Positions 1 to 11,582 are shown, numbered from the stretch's first letter. The stretch: 64,000 bases of DNA from Porphyra umbilicalis (GCA_002049455.2 KV918903.1:62001-126000); one strand, 5' to 3'. Notes: generated by a model not told the origin, from the sequence alone. Numbers and translations: made by a program.

Positions 1-169
1 ACCATTGTTTCAAACATCCTTGGATACGGGGGTAGTGCTGTACGTGTCCTCTTGGTGATAGACCGTCACGGCCGTAGCCCATGCTCATTGTGCGAACAAG
101 AAAAGCATCAACGTGCATTCGTAGGTGCAAAATTGCTCGATTTCCCACTCAGATGCCCCGAAAACGGCG

Positions 170-241
170 ATTTTGGCACCGCATCATTTGATGCTCGACC
201 TCGCATCTTTTGATGCGATTTTGCGGTAGAATAGACACTAG
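170..241. repeat. Right end of a small inverted-repeat element (left end not in window)
   Basis: The stretch carries two short palindromes built on GCATC..GATGC and ends in GAATAGACACTAG (229-241). The same 13-base terminus closes the complete element at 42542-42799, where it is again preceded by two short palindromes (there GGATCA..TGATCC). No matching left end is visible in bases 1-170, so this is a truncated or off-window copy. A further GCATCATTTGATGCG motif near 24198 may be another relic. Confidence 0.4.
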
Positions 242-360
242 CAACGCGCGTCCTGACTCAAACGATCTCGCCCCTGCTTGCCTCCAGCGGTCGCCATGGA
301 TAGCCATTGAATCGGCCCAGCCGTCAAGCGTGGCCGATGCGGCGCCACCCATGCGACGTA

Positions 361-440
361 AGTGCTCAGAAAACGTGTGCCGCCGACAAAATGGGAGTGC
401 TCAACGACAGTGTGCCACCGACGCGATGAGAGTGCTCAGC
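361..440. repeat. Short tandem repeat, about 34-36 bp unit
   Basis: The octamer AGTGCTCA recurs at 361, 395 and 431, each followed by a diverged 'gtgtgccrccgac' block. This is a degenerate minisatellite immediately upstream of the larger 415-bp duplication. Confidence 0.5.
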
Positions 441-448
441 GCAGGTGG

Positions 449-1275
449 GCCCGGTAGGTGCACAGTATGGTACGGTGCCGCTGTGCCATGGCAGTATGGA
501 TGGCATTACGGTAGAGACGCCCTCTCCACACCTACCATCAGGTCACTCTGCCCCGCTTTTTCAGTGTTCAGATCGCGGCTGGATCATAGACCACAGCCAC
601 GGTACCCGACTAATGGAGAATGCTGTCGGATTGCGGCAAGTTGGGACAGGATGCTACTCGCTGTGCTTTGGTGTGTGCGCGGCGGTCAACTGCTACCTTC
701 CCATTTATTGAACAAGTCTCAGGCACGTGTGACGCATGCAGGGCTCAATCAACTTTTGTGGCAGCTGGGCACGCAGTTGGCGCGCATAGAAGCACTCTGC
801 GCGTGCACGGTCCGAGGCTACTTACGTGGGACTATCGAACTGGAAATCTGCTCTTGGGCGTGTGCCCGGTCGGTGCACAGTATGGTTCAGTGCCGCTGTA
901 CCATGGCAGTATGGATGGCATTACGGTTGAGACGCGCCCTCTCCACCTACCATCAGCTCACTCTGCCCCACCCTTCTCGTGTACATGTCACGGATGGATC
1001 ATAGACTACAGCCACGGTACCCGACCAATGGAGAATGCTGTCGGATTGCGGCGAGTTGGGACAGGATGCTACTCGCTGTGCTTTGGTTTGTGCGCCGCGG
1101 TCAACTGCTACCTTCACATTTATTGAACAAGTCTTAGGCACGTGTGTGGCATGCAGGGCTCAATCACCATTTGTGGCAGCTGGGCACGCAGTTGGCGCGA
1201 AAAGGAGCATTCACCGCGTGCACGGACCGAGGCTACGTACGTGGGACTATCGAACTGACAATAGGCTCTTGGGCG
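449..1275. repeat. Tandem duplication, 415-bp unit, two copies
   Basis: Copy 1 spans about 449-860 and copy 2 about 864-1275. Landmarks keep an offset of exactly 415 from GCCCGGT (449 and 864) through CTCTTGGGCG (851 and 1266). The copies differ by scattered substitutions and a few small compensating indels, so the duplication is not very recent. Open frames crossing it are the same repeat read in shifted frames and show no known protein similarity. I see no gene in it. Confidence 0.85.
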
Positions 1276-2297
1276 CACCCCCCCGCTGTATGCATGCGCT
1301 ACTACAGAACCTGGAAGGTACTAAGCGCTGGAGCGGGGGGTCACCGCCGCGGATCAGGAAACCTCTGACGTAGTGTGCATAAGATGCGAGTTTTCACTCT
1401 GTGGTGGCGGAGGACAGGGCAGAGAGTGCAGGCGGCGAGCAAAAAACACGCCCGCCCGGGAAGAAGGGCATCCCAGGGGCCAAAACAGACCCTGGAAACA
1501 CGGTGGGCGCAGATTGCGCTGGACAGACTCGTGTCTCCACAAGGAAAAGCCCGGCCGCCGACCGTAGCCGCTGCTGTAGCTGGCGTAAAGGCTGACAGTC
1601 TCCCACCCGCCGGCGATGACGAGAGGCATCCGCTATACATGGCCACACGGAGCTGCGGGCGGTTGGGGAGCTGCTTGCCGTCCCCACCCCAGCGCGTCAT
1701 TCCAAAAGTGCTGTTCAAATTGTGAACAAAAAATGAGGGGGGCTACTAAAAACACCTCCCGGACTTGTACTGAATTTCCTTGCTTCATTTTGTAATCTAT
1801 CAGGGAGTCCCTTCTGGTGCTGGATATCAGCGATGATCCGCCCTCATGCGTACTGACCCTACAGGCACTGTCGGAGGCCACACGCGGCAGCTCGCTGGCT
1901 GCGCATGGTTCTACAGTGTGTACACGCTCCGACCGCCGACACGTAATCACTCAAAAGCCGCGCGTGTCTCGATGCGCTGTGTACACTGCCCCACGGCCAG
2001 TGCCAGGGGGGACCTTTCAACGACTGCAGTAGGGATGATCGACCGCCGCCCGCCGTCAGCAGTTGTGATACGCCGACCTCTTCGCCTCCAACTCGCCGTA
2101 GAGTACAGCTTTCACTGGTTGCACGACGGCTCGGCTCTGTTTCCCTGTGCTTGGTTGATGGAGGCACCCATTGACGGCGGCTGCCTAGTTGGGGAGCATG
2201 CGGCTTGCTGCTGGTTGAGGTGCGCGCTCGGTCACAGTCTGCTCTTCATCGACGACTTGGGCTGCTGGCATCCCCTCGACCGTTTCTTCCATACAAA
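1276..2297. other. No recognisable gene
   Basis: Overlapping short open frames lie on both strands at 1341-1725 with no recognisable motif. From 1846 onward a plus-strand frame is mainly the antisense shadow of the minus-strand gene that ends near 2298. An A+T-richer patch lies near 1725-1800. Nothing else is supportable here. Confidence 0.4.
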
Positions 2298-4403
2298 TCA
2301 ATTGGGTGGAAGGCCTTCGCTCCCGTCCGCCGCCACGGCCATCCTTAAAGCGTCCATTCCTGGCCGCACCATGGGGAGGATGTGCTCTTCCAAGACGGCC
2401 AGAACCAGGCCGTCCTTAAGGACGCACTCGACGCGCCTGCCGTGCTCCTCGTCTTCCTCGCAGTTCGTGCATTTGAACGCCGCGTCGGGGATCACAAGGA
2501 CTTGCGAAAAGTCGCCGCACGCGTCCGAGAGGAGCTGCCTTGCTTGGCCGAACTCGCCCACCGCGTACGCCCCGGTGTTGCGGAGCAATCTGGTCAGGTA
2601 CTCAGCCGCCGCCGCCATCGTCGATTGCCCAATTACACAAATACCCAGCACCGCGTCTACGAAGACGCGCACGTCCACCGTCTCGGAAAAAGCAGCGAAC
2701 TGCCCCTCCTCTGCGCCGTCGTTGTGCACCAGATGCCGTTTGATACACGTCTAAACGCCAATTTCGATCTGCAATCACCCGCGCATCGTGTAAAGCAGCG
2801 CCGACCACGCCGTCAGCATCTTGCTGTTGCGCTTCTCAGCGCAATCCAGGCAAGACTCCCCCGCGTGGACAGGGAGGAGCTCGCGCACCTTGTTGTTGTC
2901 CCGAAGCGCGTCGACCGCGGCGCTGTCCGAGTCGCACATGGCAACTTGCGACGCGTTTGGAAATATGTTCCAGGAGCGACGCTTGTGCTACGGAGCGGGC
3001 GCGACAGCAGGCATCCGCAGGGCGGGCATGCGCGCCGCGCGTGCTGGCGGCTCAAGCGCCGGATCCGTCTCGTTCAGCAAGCCATCAGACCAAAACTTCA
3101 AGGCCTCCTTCCGCTCCATCTCTGCGCACGCCGCCGCCGAGGACGCGTCCACCCGCGTGACCTTGTTGACGGCCTTGCCGTGTATACAGCCCCACGGTCT
3201 CGTCTGGTAGGGCATTTGGCAGCAGTTTGCCAACTTTAACTTTTCGGCCGTTGGTCGGACAACGACGGGCGCCCACGCGTCCTGGTTGTACACCGCGTAC
3301 ATGGAAATGTTACGCCGCTTGCCCGAGTGCAGGACCAGGTACATGATCGTGGTTTCCGGCCCGTCGTCGGCATCGTCATTGAGCGGCCCGAGGAGCGCCG
3401 GGCACGCACGAAAGAGGTCGTCGTGGTTGAGCGCGCTGATGTCATGGAGAATCTCGTCGTACGCCCGCAGCAGTGCCAATGCCTGTCGGCGGGTGCAGCT
3501 GCGGCCGAGCGCCGCCTCCATCTGCGCAAACTCCATTCGGAGACCGCGGAGAGACGCCCGCCCGAGCTTAAGCAATCCGGCGCAGCTGCAGAGGGCCAAC
3601 AACATGCCGTCCTTGTACTGCGTACAGGTGGCAATGGGGTCGTACGCCTCGACCGTGACCAGGTCTTGTGCGCCGTGAACGCACGCCGTCTGCATGGCCT
3701 GTACGCTCGCCATCCTTGCCGTCAGATTCATCGCCGCGCGTAACTCCCGCATGTAGACTCCAAGATGAGTGTTCTCGTCGACGGGTTGGCGGTCGACACC
3801 AGGAGGTTGCGCGGCGAGGCGGGCCGGTCGGGAAACGAGGGGCGTGGCAGTCCCGGGTGCAGCCGCAAAATCCGGGTGGAGCTGGCGATGGCGTGCGGGT
3901 AAAGCAGGTACCATAGTGAGACGAGGGACAAGAGAAGAGCTGACCGAAGCAGAAGCGCAGGGTGAAGAGATTGCGCAGTCCACCGTTGTGACTGCCGCTG
4001 CCGCACCGTCGCCAAATTCCCCGTCTGGGCTGATGCCGCCGGCATCAATCGCCCCGCCCGCAGGAGCGTTGTCGCCGCCGTCGACTTTACTATCGGCCGC
4101 GGCAGCTTCCGCAGTTGCCCCATCGTGATGGACACCCTCTCCCTCCCCTCCTCTCACAAGCTCCTCCACCCCCGCACGGAGCTCGTCCCCACCAGCCCCA
4201 TCGCCTCCCTCTCCCTCTTCCTCATCGGCGCCTCCTCCAGGCCCCTCTTCGCGATCTTGACGGTTCTCAATCTGCCTCACGTCCTCCGCGACGACACGCA
4301 CACAGAAGGAGAATGATCCAACGACCATCATTCCCGTGTCGACCCGATCGTAAATGACGGCCGGGCGCGACAAGAAGCGCCCCCCAAGCCGTGACCGCGG
4401 CAT
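2298..4403 (-). pseudogene. Unrecognised protein gene, decayed, divergent to the KDZ gene
   Basis: The minus-strand frame opens at a real ATG at 4403 and runs 471 codons to about 2988. Protein-like sequence then continues in other frames to 2298, which I read as one gene with a frameshift near 2990 and two stops near 2740-2780. The first 40 residues are basic and aromatic. Residues 45-130 are an acidic Glu/Asp/Gly linker. Residues 210-450 look like a folded, helix-rich, Cys-containing domain (for example CSCAGLLKLGRASLRGLRME and MYLVLHSGKRRNISMYAVYN). The downstream part has a C-x2-C pair (KCTNCEED). I do not recognise the family. Its head faces the KDZ transposase region across about 1 kb, which suggests a shared element or a shared promoter region. 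Codon bias is GC-rich like its neighbours. Confidence 0.5.
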
Positions 4404-5278
4404 GTTGCCACAATCGCGGTCGTGCCTGACGGTCGTGCAGCCGCCACCGTCATCCAGGGCAAAGTGCGCAAACGCGGACCATTCAACAGGGCGGGAAGAA
4501 GAGGGCGGCGGGGGGAAGGAGAAGGAGAGGGAGCAGAAGAAAGGGTGAGGGCAGGAGAAAAAGGGGGGTCAAAAGAAGGGGGGCGGAGGGGGGACACGAC
4601 GCGGGATGTTGCAATCGCGGGCAGGGACGCGGTTGCCACCGACGGCGGAAGAAGCCGTGACAGTCGGTGGCGGTCGGTGAACGAGGCGGCCGCGACATGC
4701 AGCGATGGTGGTATCAGCGGCTACAATGAGCGGCGGGCGGGGAGCGGCCATGGAATGCGAGCCGCCGCGGCTGTGGCGGCCGCGGGCGCGGGCGCGGCAG
4801 CGGTCGCGGCTGCGGTGGCGGGCGCAGGCACGGTGGCGGGCGCGGGCGCGGCGGCGGCGTGGGCCCCGGCGGAGGCGGGTCGCGAGCGCGCCACGCTGGG
4901 CGCCACACTAGCTGGGCCAACGGTTTTCGCCAGGTTTCCGATTCCGAAGGGCGCGCTTTCAACGAGAAACGGACCAGCATTTGGCAACCAGTGGTCCTGG
5001 GGTCATATCGCATTCGAGGGTGATCGCTGGGCCTCGAAGTGCATGCGCCTATATGACTTGCTGACAACAGTTTTTGAACAATGAACGACCGCAGGTCCAC
5101 GACAAGCGACCCGCCCCAGATGAGCCCCTGTTGCGCCCGCAATGTCGCGAAGAAAGGCTTGCAAAAATTAAGCCAAGCAGCTCAGAACCGGGCTGGGATG
5201 AATTTTTAATGCGCACATGAGCCCATTTAGGAAGGGACTTCTACGGATCCTATTGGCTGTCGGCCAGGCACGTCCCGC
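4404..5278. other. Divergent intergenic region with Gly/Ala-coding low complexity
   Basis: The segment 4490-4900 is purine-rich and then GCG-rich. A plus-strand open frame (4422-5084) encodes mostly Ala/Gly runs and is probably not a gene. From 4900 to 5278 the composition becomes more balanced and may hold promoters for the two divergent genes on either side. I cannot identify a TATA box with confidence. Confidence 0.35.
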
Positions 5279-6674
5279 ATGGCGCTTCGGTGCCGTGCCG
5301 AGGGTCGGTTCCGGCCTCTAAACGGCCCTGTTGCAGGCCATATAATCCGTTGGTTGTTCCATGACGACAAAAGCGAGGTCTTCCTCTGTGACCCTGGCGA
5401 TCTCACTGTCGCTGTCCCCAGGTCGGGCGGCGTTTTCAGCGCCGTCGTGACGCTCCCCCGTCGCGTCTTGTTCCTAATGCCCCGCGACTCCGTCGCCCGC
5501 GTCTTTCTCCCCCGTCATCGCAGCAATCGGTCGCATCCTTCCCCCGATCTGCGCTCTTTGGTTTACTTATTTGACCGCGGCAGAGGATACGCTGCTGTTG
5601 TTCGACCTGTGTGTGTCGCTGGCTCCTTGCGCTCCTTTGTGCTGGCCTGCCGCTGCCTATGCTCGGGACGCGGTACTAGGCAAAGATTGTCACGCTTGTC
5701 TCTGCGATTGCCATTTCGGGTCCGCCTCCACCTGTGCGCAAGCGCCGCTTTCACGAGCCCGTGGTCGGCTCCAACACTGGCGACGGCAGCAGCGAGCCCG
5801 TGCTGGCGCTCTACCTGGCGCAGTTGCCCCCGTCGTCGTTGGGCTCTGCTGCTGAGGTCGTACCCTCGGGGTCGAGAAGCCGAGTGGCGGACGTGTTGTT
5901 GCTAAGCCGGGAGCGCGACGGCGCCCGCCGTCGGTCGAAGTAGGCTCGTCTGGCCGCCGCCCGGAGTTGCGTCTCGACGTCACGGACGCTACGTCCTGCA
6001 AAGGGGCCACGCGGGCCGCATGCCGCCACATGGCGCCCTGCATTGCGCCAAGTTGTCGTCGATATCACACCAGGTGTGGCCACGTCAACCTTGCCCGGCC
6101 ATTTAACGCCGCTCAACGAGCGGACGACGCGGCTGACCAGCGCAAGGCGCAGACTGGCGCGGCCAGCCAGCCGGCGCGACGACCAGACCCTCTCGTTCTT
6201 CAAGATGGGTTGCCGGAGGATGACGACGGTATTGAGAACGAGACCTGTCACACGGACCGCAGCGTTGCGGACGCCGCCGATTCGGCCTTGGCGGCACGCG
6301 TGCGCCGCAACCTGCTGCCCTGCACCGGATAGATTGAGGCGGGCGAGGTGTGGGCGCGCACGGCGGACTGGAAGGAGATGATCGGCCGGTGTGTGCGTGG
6401 TGGTGCTGGGCACGTCATGGTAATATGCAACTTGTTTGATAAGTTTGCCCAAGGCGGCTTAGTGCACAAGGCCGACCGCGTGATCGTGGAGCCCTACCGC
6501 GGCAGCTGCGGTTGTGAGCGACAGAAGTAGAACAACGTGACTCAGGAGCCCACCGTGCTGTACACGCACCACACGACGGCGCCCTCCATGCGGGCAAGTG
6601 CTCATTCTGTCTTGTAGTCTTGTTCGTTTCAGCGCATTAGCCTCGTTATCCTGCTACGCGGGCGGGTCTCGCTG

Positions 6675-9023
6675 GTGCACTGGATCCACCGGAGCTGTGG
6701 CTCATTGCTAACAAGCTTTAACAGCCTTGACTTACGTTCTTGCACGTGGTTCGCACCTGTGTTTCACGACAGATGTGCGTCGGCCAATGGACGTGCGACT
6801 GCAAGCGGCTGGTTGAGTACGATGGCACTGCCGACTGTCTTTTTTTCCTGCAGCGCCGCAGAAAGACGCGGCGTCGGGTGCTTTTCACCCGCGCCGTGCT
6901 CGACAAGTTTTTTTCATTTATCATTTTCCGCCCGCTCGACGTACACGGCGTTGACGCGGCACTTGTCCGCGGACATTCTCTCGTTTTCCGTGCGGCGGCA
7001 CGACGTCTTCAAGCTTGGGACCTCCATGCATCGGACGCTGGTCATGCCCTCCGAGGCGGCTGTCTGCCGCCTGTGCTGTCCGAACCCCAAGTTTGTAGTC
7101 ATCGACGGGCAGGCGATTGGGTGCACCGTCCCCGACGACGTCAACCTGGTGCGGATGGGGGAGGACGTGCTAGTGTTGGACATCCCCGCGTTCGCGCTCT
7201 GCGTCGTGCAATCGCCGTCTGGTCGTGCGTGCCTTGCCACGGTGCTCAAGACGTCGGCTCTTCTGACGGGTCCCCAGACGGAGCTACTGCGCGCCTGGCA
7301 CAACATTTTTGCCGCGGGTGACCCGGCGTCGGCGGAGACGGCCGCCGCCAACGTGTTTTTCCACTTTTTCACATTCGCGGATCGGAGCACGCGGGACGCG
7401 GACGATGGGGCCTCGACCACGGCCGTTAATGACGGTGACGCCTCGTCTGCTCCACCGGCAGGCAAAGCCTCGTCAATTGCGGGGCTCCCCGGTGCTGCAG
7501 GTCGGGCGGTGGTCGACGGCACGGCCAGTACCGCGCTGGAGGCGACGTTGCGCACCGAAGACGATGGGAACCTGACCCTGGGGGGGAAGGGATCGCCTGC
7601 CAAGCTACCCAGCGAGTCTTGGCGCGAGCGGGTTAGCCACTGCGCACCCGATATTGGCCGCTACGCCAAGGAGGACGGGGAGTGGCTCCACATCCGCCCG
7701 TTTCTTTCAAGCACTCCTCGGTGAGACCGTATTAGGCACGTTCTATTGCCATAATCAGAAGGCCTCCCGACTGCTCACCAACTCGCTGCGTCTGCAACCT
7801 GCTGGAAAGTGGCGGGACCTGTTTGAGGCGGTCGACGGCATTGGCTTCTTGAATAAATTCCTCGGGCGCTTTGCTCCCGCTCTGGACGCGGACTCGCAGC
7901 TTTGTCGCTCAGTGGGTGGCGAGCTGCTGTGCACGGTGGACATGAAGGACGCTGTTTGAAGGCTCTTCACTACCGCGGCCAACAAGGCCGAGAACAAGGA
8001 CGGTCGCAGCGTCACCGCCGAGTACTGTCGCCGGTCGGGCGGCATGCCTACGCCTGACGACTACAGTCGGTGGCACACATCCAAGGAAGTGGACGGGCAC
8101 GGCAATATGGACAGCCCGCTCGTCGGCTTTGAGACTTTTCACCGGCTGGCTCGTGTGCGACCAGGCATCAAAGATTTGGAGGCGCTCAATCGGCAGGTGC
8201 GCTATAAGGGCAAGGATCGTCATGCCGCAGACGCGGAGGGCGATGCGGATGCCTGTGACAAGGCCTTCTTTACCAAAAGCGGTCTTAAGCAAGGTGTGTT
8301 GAATTTTGTGTGCCCGCACACTGTCACGTTGGTGTTACGCTGTCTTTTCCGCTCGGAGAGCGTGAGAGAGGCGTTATCCATCATTTTGGAGCGCTTCCCA
8401 ATCCTCCCCGAGGTGAGCCTTTACGAAGTTGCCTGCAGACTTGATAAGAACGCCCTCCGCCGCGGGCGCCCCATCCTCCGCAAACACAAGGCACGCTGCA
8501 TCCTAGACCGCCCACATTCGACTACGCGCACTTGCTCCCCTATCTACATGCCCGACGAGAATCTGGGCTCCACTGCCGGTGTCGCCACCCAGGCCGCGGA
8601 GGTGTCCCACTCCATCGCCGTCGCGAACCGAACAAGCTTAGCGTTCTTGCTGCCGCAGACCTACATAGTCCACAAGATGGTACAAGTGGCCATGATGAAC
8701 ATTCGAAAGCTGCAGCGCCTGGCGTCTTCCAACACCACCGGTGAGAACGCTGACATCCCTCTGGCGCCTTTCTTTCACGGCCAACTTGCGCGGGGTTGCC
8801 AGTGCGGCTCCTCTTGTGCCTGCCAGTCTTCGATTGTGGTGACGGATGTGCGCCAGACGGAGACCAAGTTGCGGGCTCAGATCGTGGTCTCCAGACCCAG
8901 TGAGCTCGGCGACAGCCCGAAGCCGGATGCAGCTGACCTTGCGGGCGATCAAAAACAACGTGGCGCGAGCGCGGGCGCTGTCCCGGGTGACACCGCAGAG
9001 GCGGTTGTCATCCAGCCGCCAAT
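6675..9023 (+). pseudogene. KDZ transposase
   Basis: The frame ending at 7724 contains the conserved N-terminal part beginning near 7020, with a Cys-rich VCRLCCPNPKFVVIDGQAIG. Coding then moves by a frameshift near 7700 into the frame that holds FFQALLGETVLGTFYCHN, meets an in-frame TGA at 7957, and runs on from 8044. The family core is clear. NFVCPHTVTLVLRCLFRSES (about 8302-8360) corresponds to the C-x-H-G strand. SLYEVACRLDKN (about 8419) corresponds to the 'YDnaC.L' motif. ILDRPHSTTRTCSPIY (about 8500) corresponds to 'vDrfH...H.CS'. A conserved helical segment with AEVSHSIAVANR follows. The protein would transpose the element by cut and paste in the nucleus. The C-terminal end runs without a stop into the protease domain across the nested insertion. 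KDZ is secure; the start codon is not. Confidence 0.8.
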
Positions 9024-9701
9024 AGAGAGCGTCGGCAAGTCAAATGTGGGTCGGTGGCGTGGGTCGGGGACACGTTTCATGCCACGTTACAGCTGGTACC
9101 CACATTTGGAACCCATTTGTGGCTATCTAGGTCATCCGACCCACGCCAAATACCGGTCGGTGAAGACCACGTGGCCACACACGTGGCGCTGGTTGTGCCA
9201 CCACCGCTCGTCTCAGCCCGGGCTTGGCGCCCACGACGGGCGCTTGTGTCTCCAGTTTCGGGTGTATCGAGAAGGCGCATCATCTTGCACCGTACAAGCT
9301 GCCTTTGTCAACCGGCACCATACCCCCCCCGATGCCGTCACCCCCCCCCCCCCCCACGCCCTTAACTGCCGGCGCCCCTCCATCCAAAAACTCGGCCTAT
9401 GCCCACTGTATCCCATCTCCATCGACCGCCGCCCTGTCATATGGTCGGCCGGGGCGTCTCCCCAAGGGGAAAGAGGTGATGGTGCTTGGGGTGGAGGTGT
9501 GGAGGTCAATTGGAAGGTGTTGCTCGCACAGAGGTCGCTGCTGTGCCGTTGCGGTAGATGTGGAGAGCCCAAATCGTGTCGACCGTTATTTGAACACTTG
9601 CCAACGCTAAATGTGGGTAAGATGTGGGTACATCCGACGTGGGTCGGCGACCCACATTCTACCCACATTTGATACCCACGCCCGACTTGCCGACGCTCTC
9701 T
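9024..9701. mobile_element. Non-autonomous inverted-repeat element nested in the KDZ/Ulp1 gene
   Basis: The element is bounded by a perfect 18-bp terminal inverted repeat, AGAGAGCGTCGGCAAGTC at 9024-9041 and its complement at 9684-9701. The flanks are AAT on both sides (9021-9023 and 9702-9704), a 3-bp duplication as in PIF/Harbinger or CACTA types. Reading the ends one base shorter gives TA flanks instead. Subterminal copies of ATGTGGGT/ACCCACAT cluster at both ends, as in transposase binding arrays. A C15 run lies near 9341. The element encodes no transposase. Removing it with one AAT leaves the host frame continuous (..VIQPPIAAAFDALVVAED..), which shows the insertion hit coding DNA. Confidence 0.85.
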
Positions 9702-10593
9702 AATAGCCGCGGCGTTCGACGCACTCGTCGTGGCTGAGGACCTCTCGGTCGCCGGCGGCGACGACCTCATCCTGGCCCCAATGAGCACCCAGTCGCTGTC
9801 GGACGTTGCAACTACCGGGCTACAGGCGTAAGTCTCCTTTCGTGCACAGGACACCCTCGTGCGGCCCCGAAACGCCGGCAAGATCGACCTCACCGTCGCC
9901 GACTTCCGGTTGTCTGACAACTAAAAGTGGCTGAACGACGCCGTCATGAACTCGGTTGCGGGGCTCATCAACCGGCGGTCCGCCTTCGTTGCGTCTGCGC
10001 AGTCGCTCGGCTTGCACGCGGCGCTTGACATTCCGCGCACCGTCATGTTCAACACGCACTTCTTTTCGCGGCTGCGTGAGCGGGTGCACTGCTACGATTA
10101 CGCCGGGGCTAAGCGGTAGGGTTACAAGACCGGGTTGGACATCTCCGCCGTCGACCGAATTCTCATCCTGGTCAACTTGCACCTTCACTGGGTTCTGGCT
10201 TTGGTGGATGTGGAGCACCGGCGCTTCGTTTTTTACGACTCTCTCTGCGGCAAGGCGGCGGTGGTCCTTGGCACCGTGCGGCGGTGATTTGCGGACGAGG
10301 TTGCAGCTAGTCCCGGGGAGGAGGCGGTAACGGCTGGGGCGATTGAGTCGTGGGCTGGCGTCATCGACGTGGGGCTTCCTCGCCAACGTGACCGAGACAG
10401 CTGTGGCGTTTTTGTCATGGCCGCTGCCGATTGCTTTGCGCTGGGTGCCGCCCTCTCTTTTTTGCAGCGGGATGTGCCCGTGCTGCGTCGACGCATGGCC
10501 ATCGCGCTGTTCGTGAATATTTTGACGAGGTCGGACGGCTGCGCTCATCTTCCGGCTGTCGACGTTGGGGATAACAGCCCCGATGAGGAGTAG
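9702..10593 (+). pseudogene. Ulp1-type (C48) SUMO protease domain of the KDZ element
   Basis: One frame carries the whole papain-like C48 fold. WLNDAVMNSVAGLINRR is the 'LnD..in' substrate-binding helix. HLHWVLALVDVEHRRFVFYD contains the catalytic His (codon 10186-10188) and Asp (10207-10209). DVGLPRQRDRDSCGVFVM contains the oxyanion Gln (10384-10386) and the catalytic Cys (10402-10404). The triad is therefore intact. The frame is interrupted by four stops, at 9829 (TAA), 9922 (TAA), 10117 (TAG) and 10285 (TGA), so the copy is dead unless recoded. The domain was joined in frame to the KDZ transposase before the nested insertion. Ulp1 domains deconjugate SUMO or ubiquitin-like proteins; in transposons their role is not settled. 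Confidence 0.85.
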
Positions 10594-11340
10594 ACATGTG
10601 AGGTGGGCTGGCCAGTGGGCGTTTCGTGGGTGTTTATCATAATTCATTCTTGCTGCTGCGGCAGCGCGCTTTTGCTTTCCAGTGTACCAGCCCCACTTTT
10701 CAGAGACCCTTAAGCGGGTCGTCCCCGCCCACCAACCCTCAGATGTTGGTGCTGCCGTGTTTTGGGATTCCCTGTGAATGGTCAGTGGGTGGGGCGTCGG
10801 CGTCGCCAAATTCTGGGCAGTCACCGACGCCCACTCTGGGTTGTGGATGGGCGAGCAGTCGATAATGGACGGGCACGCGCACTTGCCGCTCGTGTCAACC
10901 ACTGCCGTCGATGCCCGAATAGAAGGAAAACTGAGGTGGGCAACGGGTGTGCCGGTCGGGAGGGTGGTCTCTGTCGGTGCGCGCTTGAGCATCCAGGTCA
11001 GTGCCGGAACAGCGGACGGGCTCGTCGCCGTCATCAATCAACGCTAAAACCCAACAACATCGTCGTACGCAGCTGGCGTAGGTACTTGTTCGTCGTAATG
11101 AGGCAGCAGTGAAGTGGCTGTGATGGTCGCGACTATAGCGGGGTGGGGCAAGGGGGCGTCGGATTGGACCGACCTGTCTGGATAAGGTGGTGCTGTTTTC
11201 CCCCAGGCAGGGGGATTGGAACGAAGGAGCCGTGCGGACCTTGATGGTCCCCGAGGAGTACGACGCATGTACCGCCGCGAGAGTTCCAGGAGAAGACGTT
11301 GTGTGATGCGTCTGCCAGAGTAAGGAGCGGTGATGTGAAC
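10594..11340. other. No recognisable gene
   Basis: Short overlapping frames on both strands show no family motif. The region follows the Ulp1 stop and may include the 3' untranslated part or terminus of the KDZ element. No inverted repeat matching the 5-6 kb region was found by eye. Confidence 0.35.
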
Positions 11341-11582
11341 CAGGGGTTGTCAGAATACGGTTTTTTGGCCGTATACGGGCCAGAATACGGATATATTCCG
11401 GAATATGTCGCAGAATATTCGTCCATGATTGTCCATTGCAGAAAAAAAGACTACCTATGGGAAGCTCTAGACGTCACTATGTCAATATCCCGAGCTGCTG
11501 GCGCAAATTGATGTCGAATATAGTCGTTTTGTTTGCAATTACAGTAGCCTAAGATATCGGATATTTATCCTGACAACCCCTC
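11341..11582. mobile_element. hAT-type non-autonomous element (MITE), 242 bp
   Basis: The terminal inverted repeats are CAGGGGTTGTCAGAATA (11341-11357) and, read inward from 11582, GAGGGGTTGTCAGGATA; they differ at two positions. A perfect 8-bp target duplication ATGTGAAC flanks it (11333-11340 and 11583-11590). An 8-bp duplication and CAGGGG ends are hallmarks of hAT elements. The interior is A+T-rich with palindromic runs (GAATACGG, GGATATTTATCC) and has no coding capacity. Confidence 0.85.

Larger units (their letters stand above)
5279..10593 (+). mobile_element. KDZ-superfamily DNA transposon with Ulp1 protease domain, degenerate (ends unknown)
   Basis: The segment encodes a KDZ-type transposase (about 6.7-9.0 kb) that continued directly into a Ulp1/C48 cysteine protease domain (9.7-10.6 kb). 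KDZ elements are large DNA transposons described from fish (Zisupton), fungi and algae, and a SUMO-protease domain is known in some of them. Upstream, 5279-6530 holds further broken coding sequence that may be the N-terminus; a fragment at 6405-6530 includes a Cys-containing stretch ending SCGCERQK. I could not find terminal inverted repeats, so both borders are guesses. The element is dead as it stands: it carries a frameshift, several stops and a nested insertion at 9024-9701. It may be part of a larger unit with the genes at 2.3-4.4 and 13.6-18.8 kb. Confidence 0.65.

Noticed and set aside
210-1373. Long overlapping plus-strand frames (264, 168 and 112 codons)
   Set aside because: They are the 415-bp tandem repeat read in shifted frames, with no domain.
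4422-5084. 220-codon plus-strand frame
   Set aside because: Mostly Ala/Gly from GCG-rich low complexity; no motif and no reliable start.
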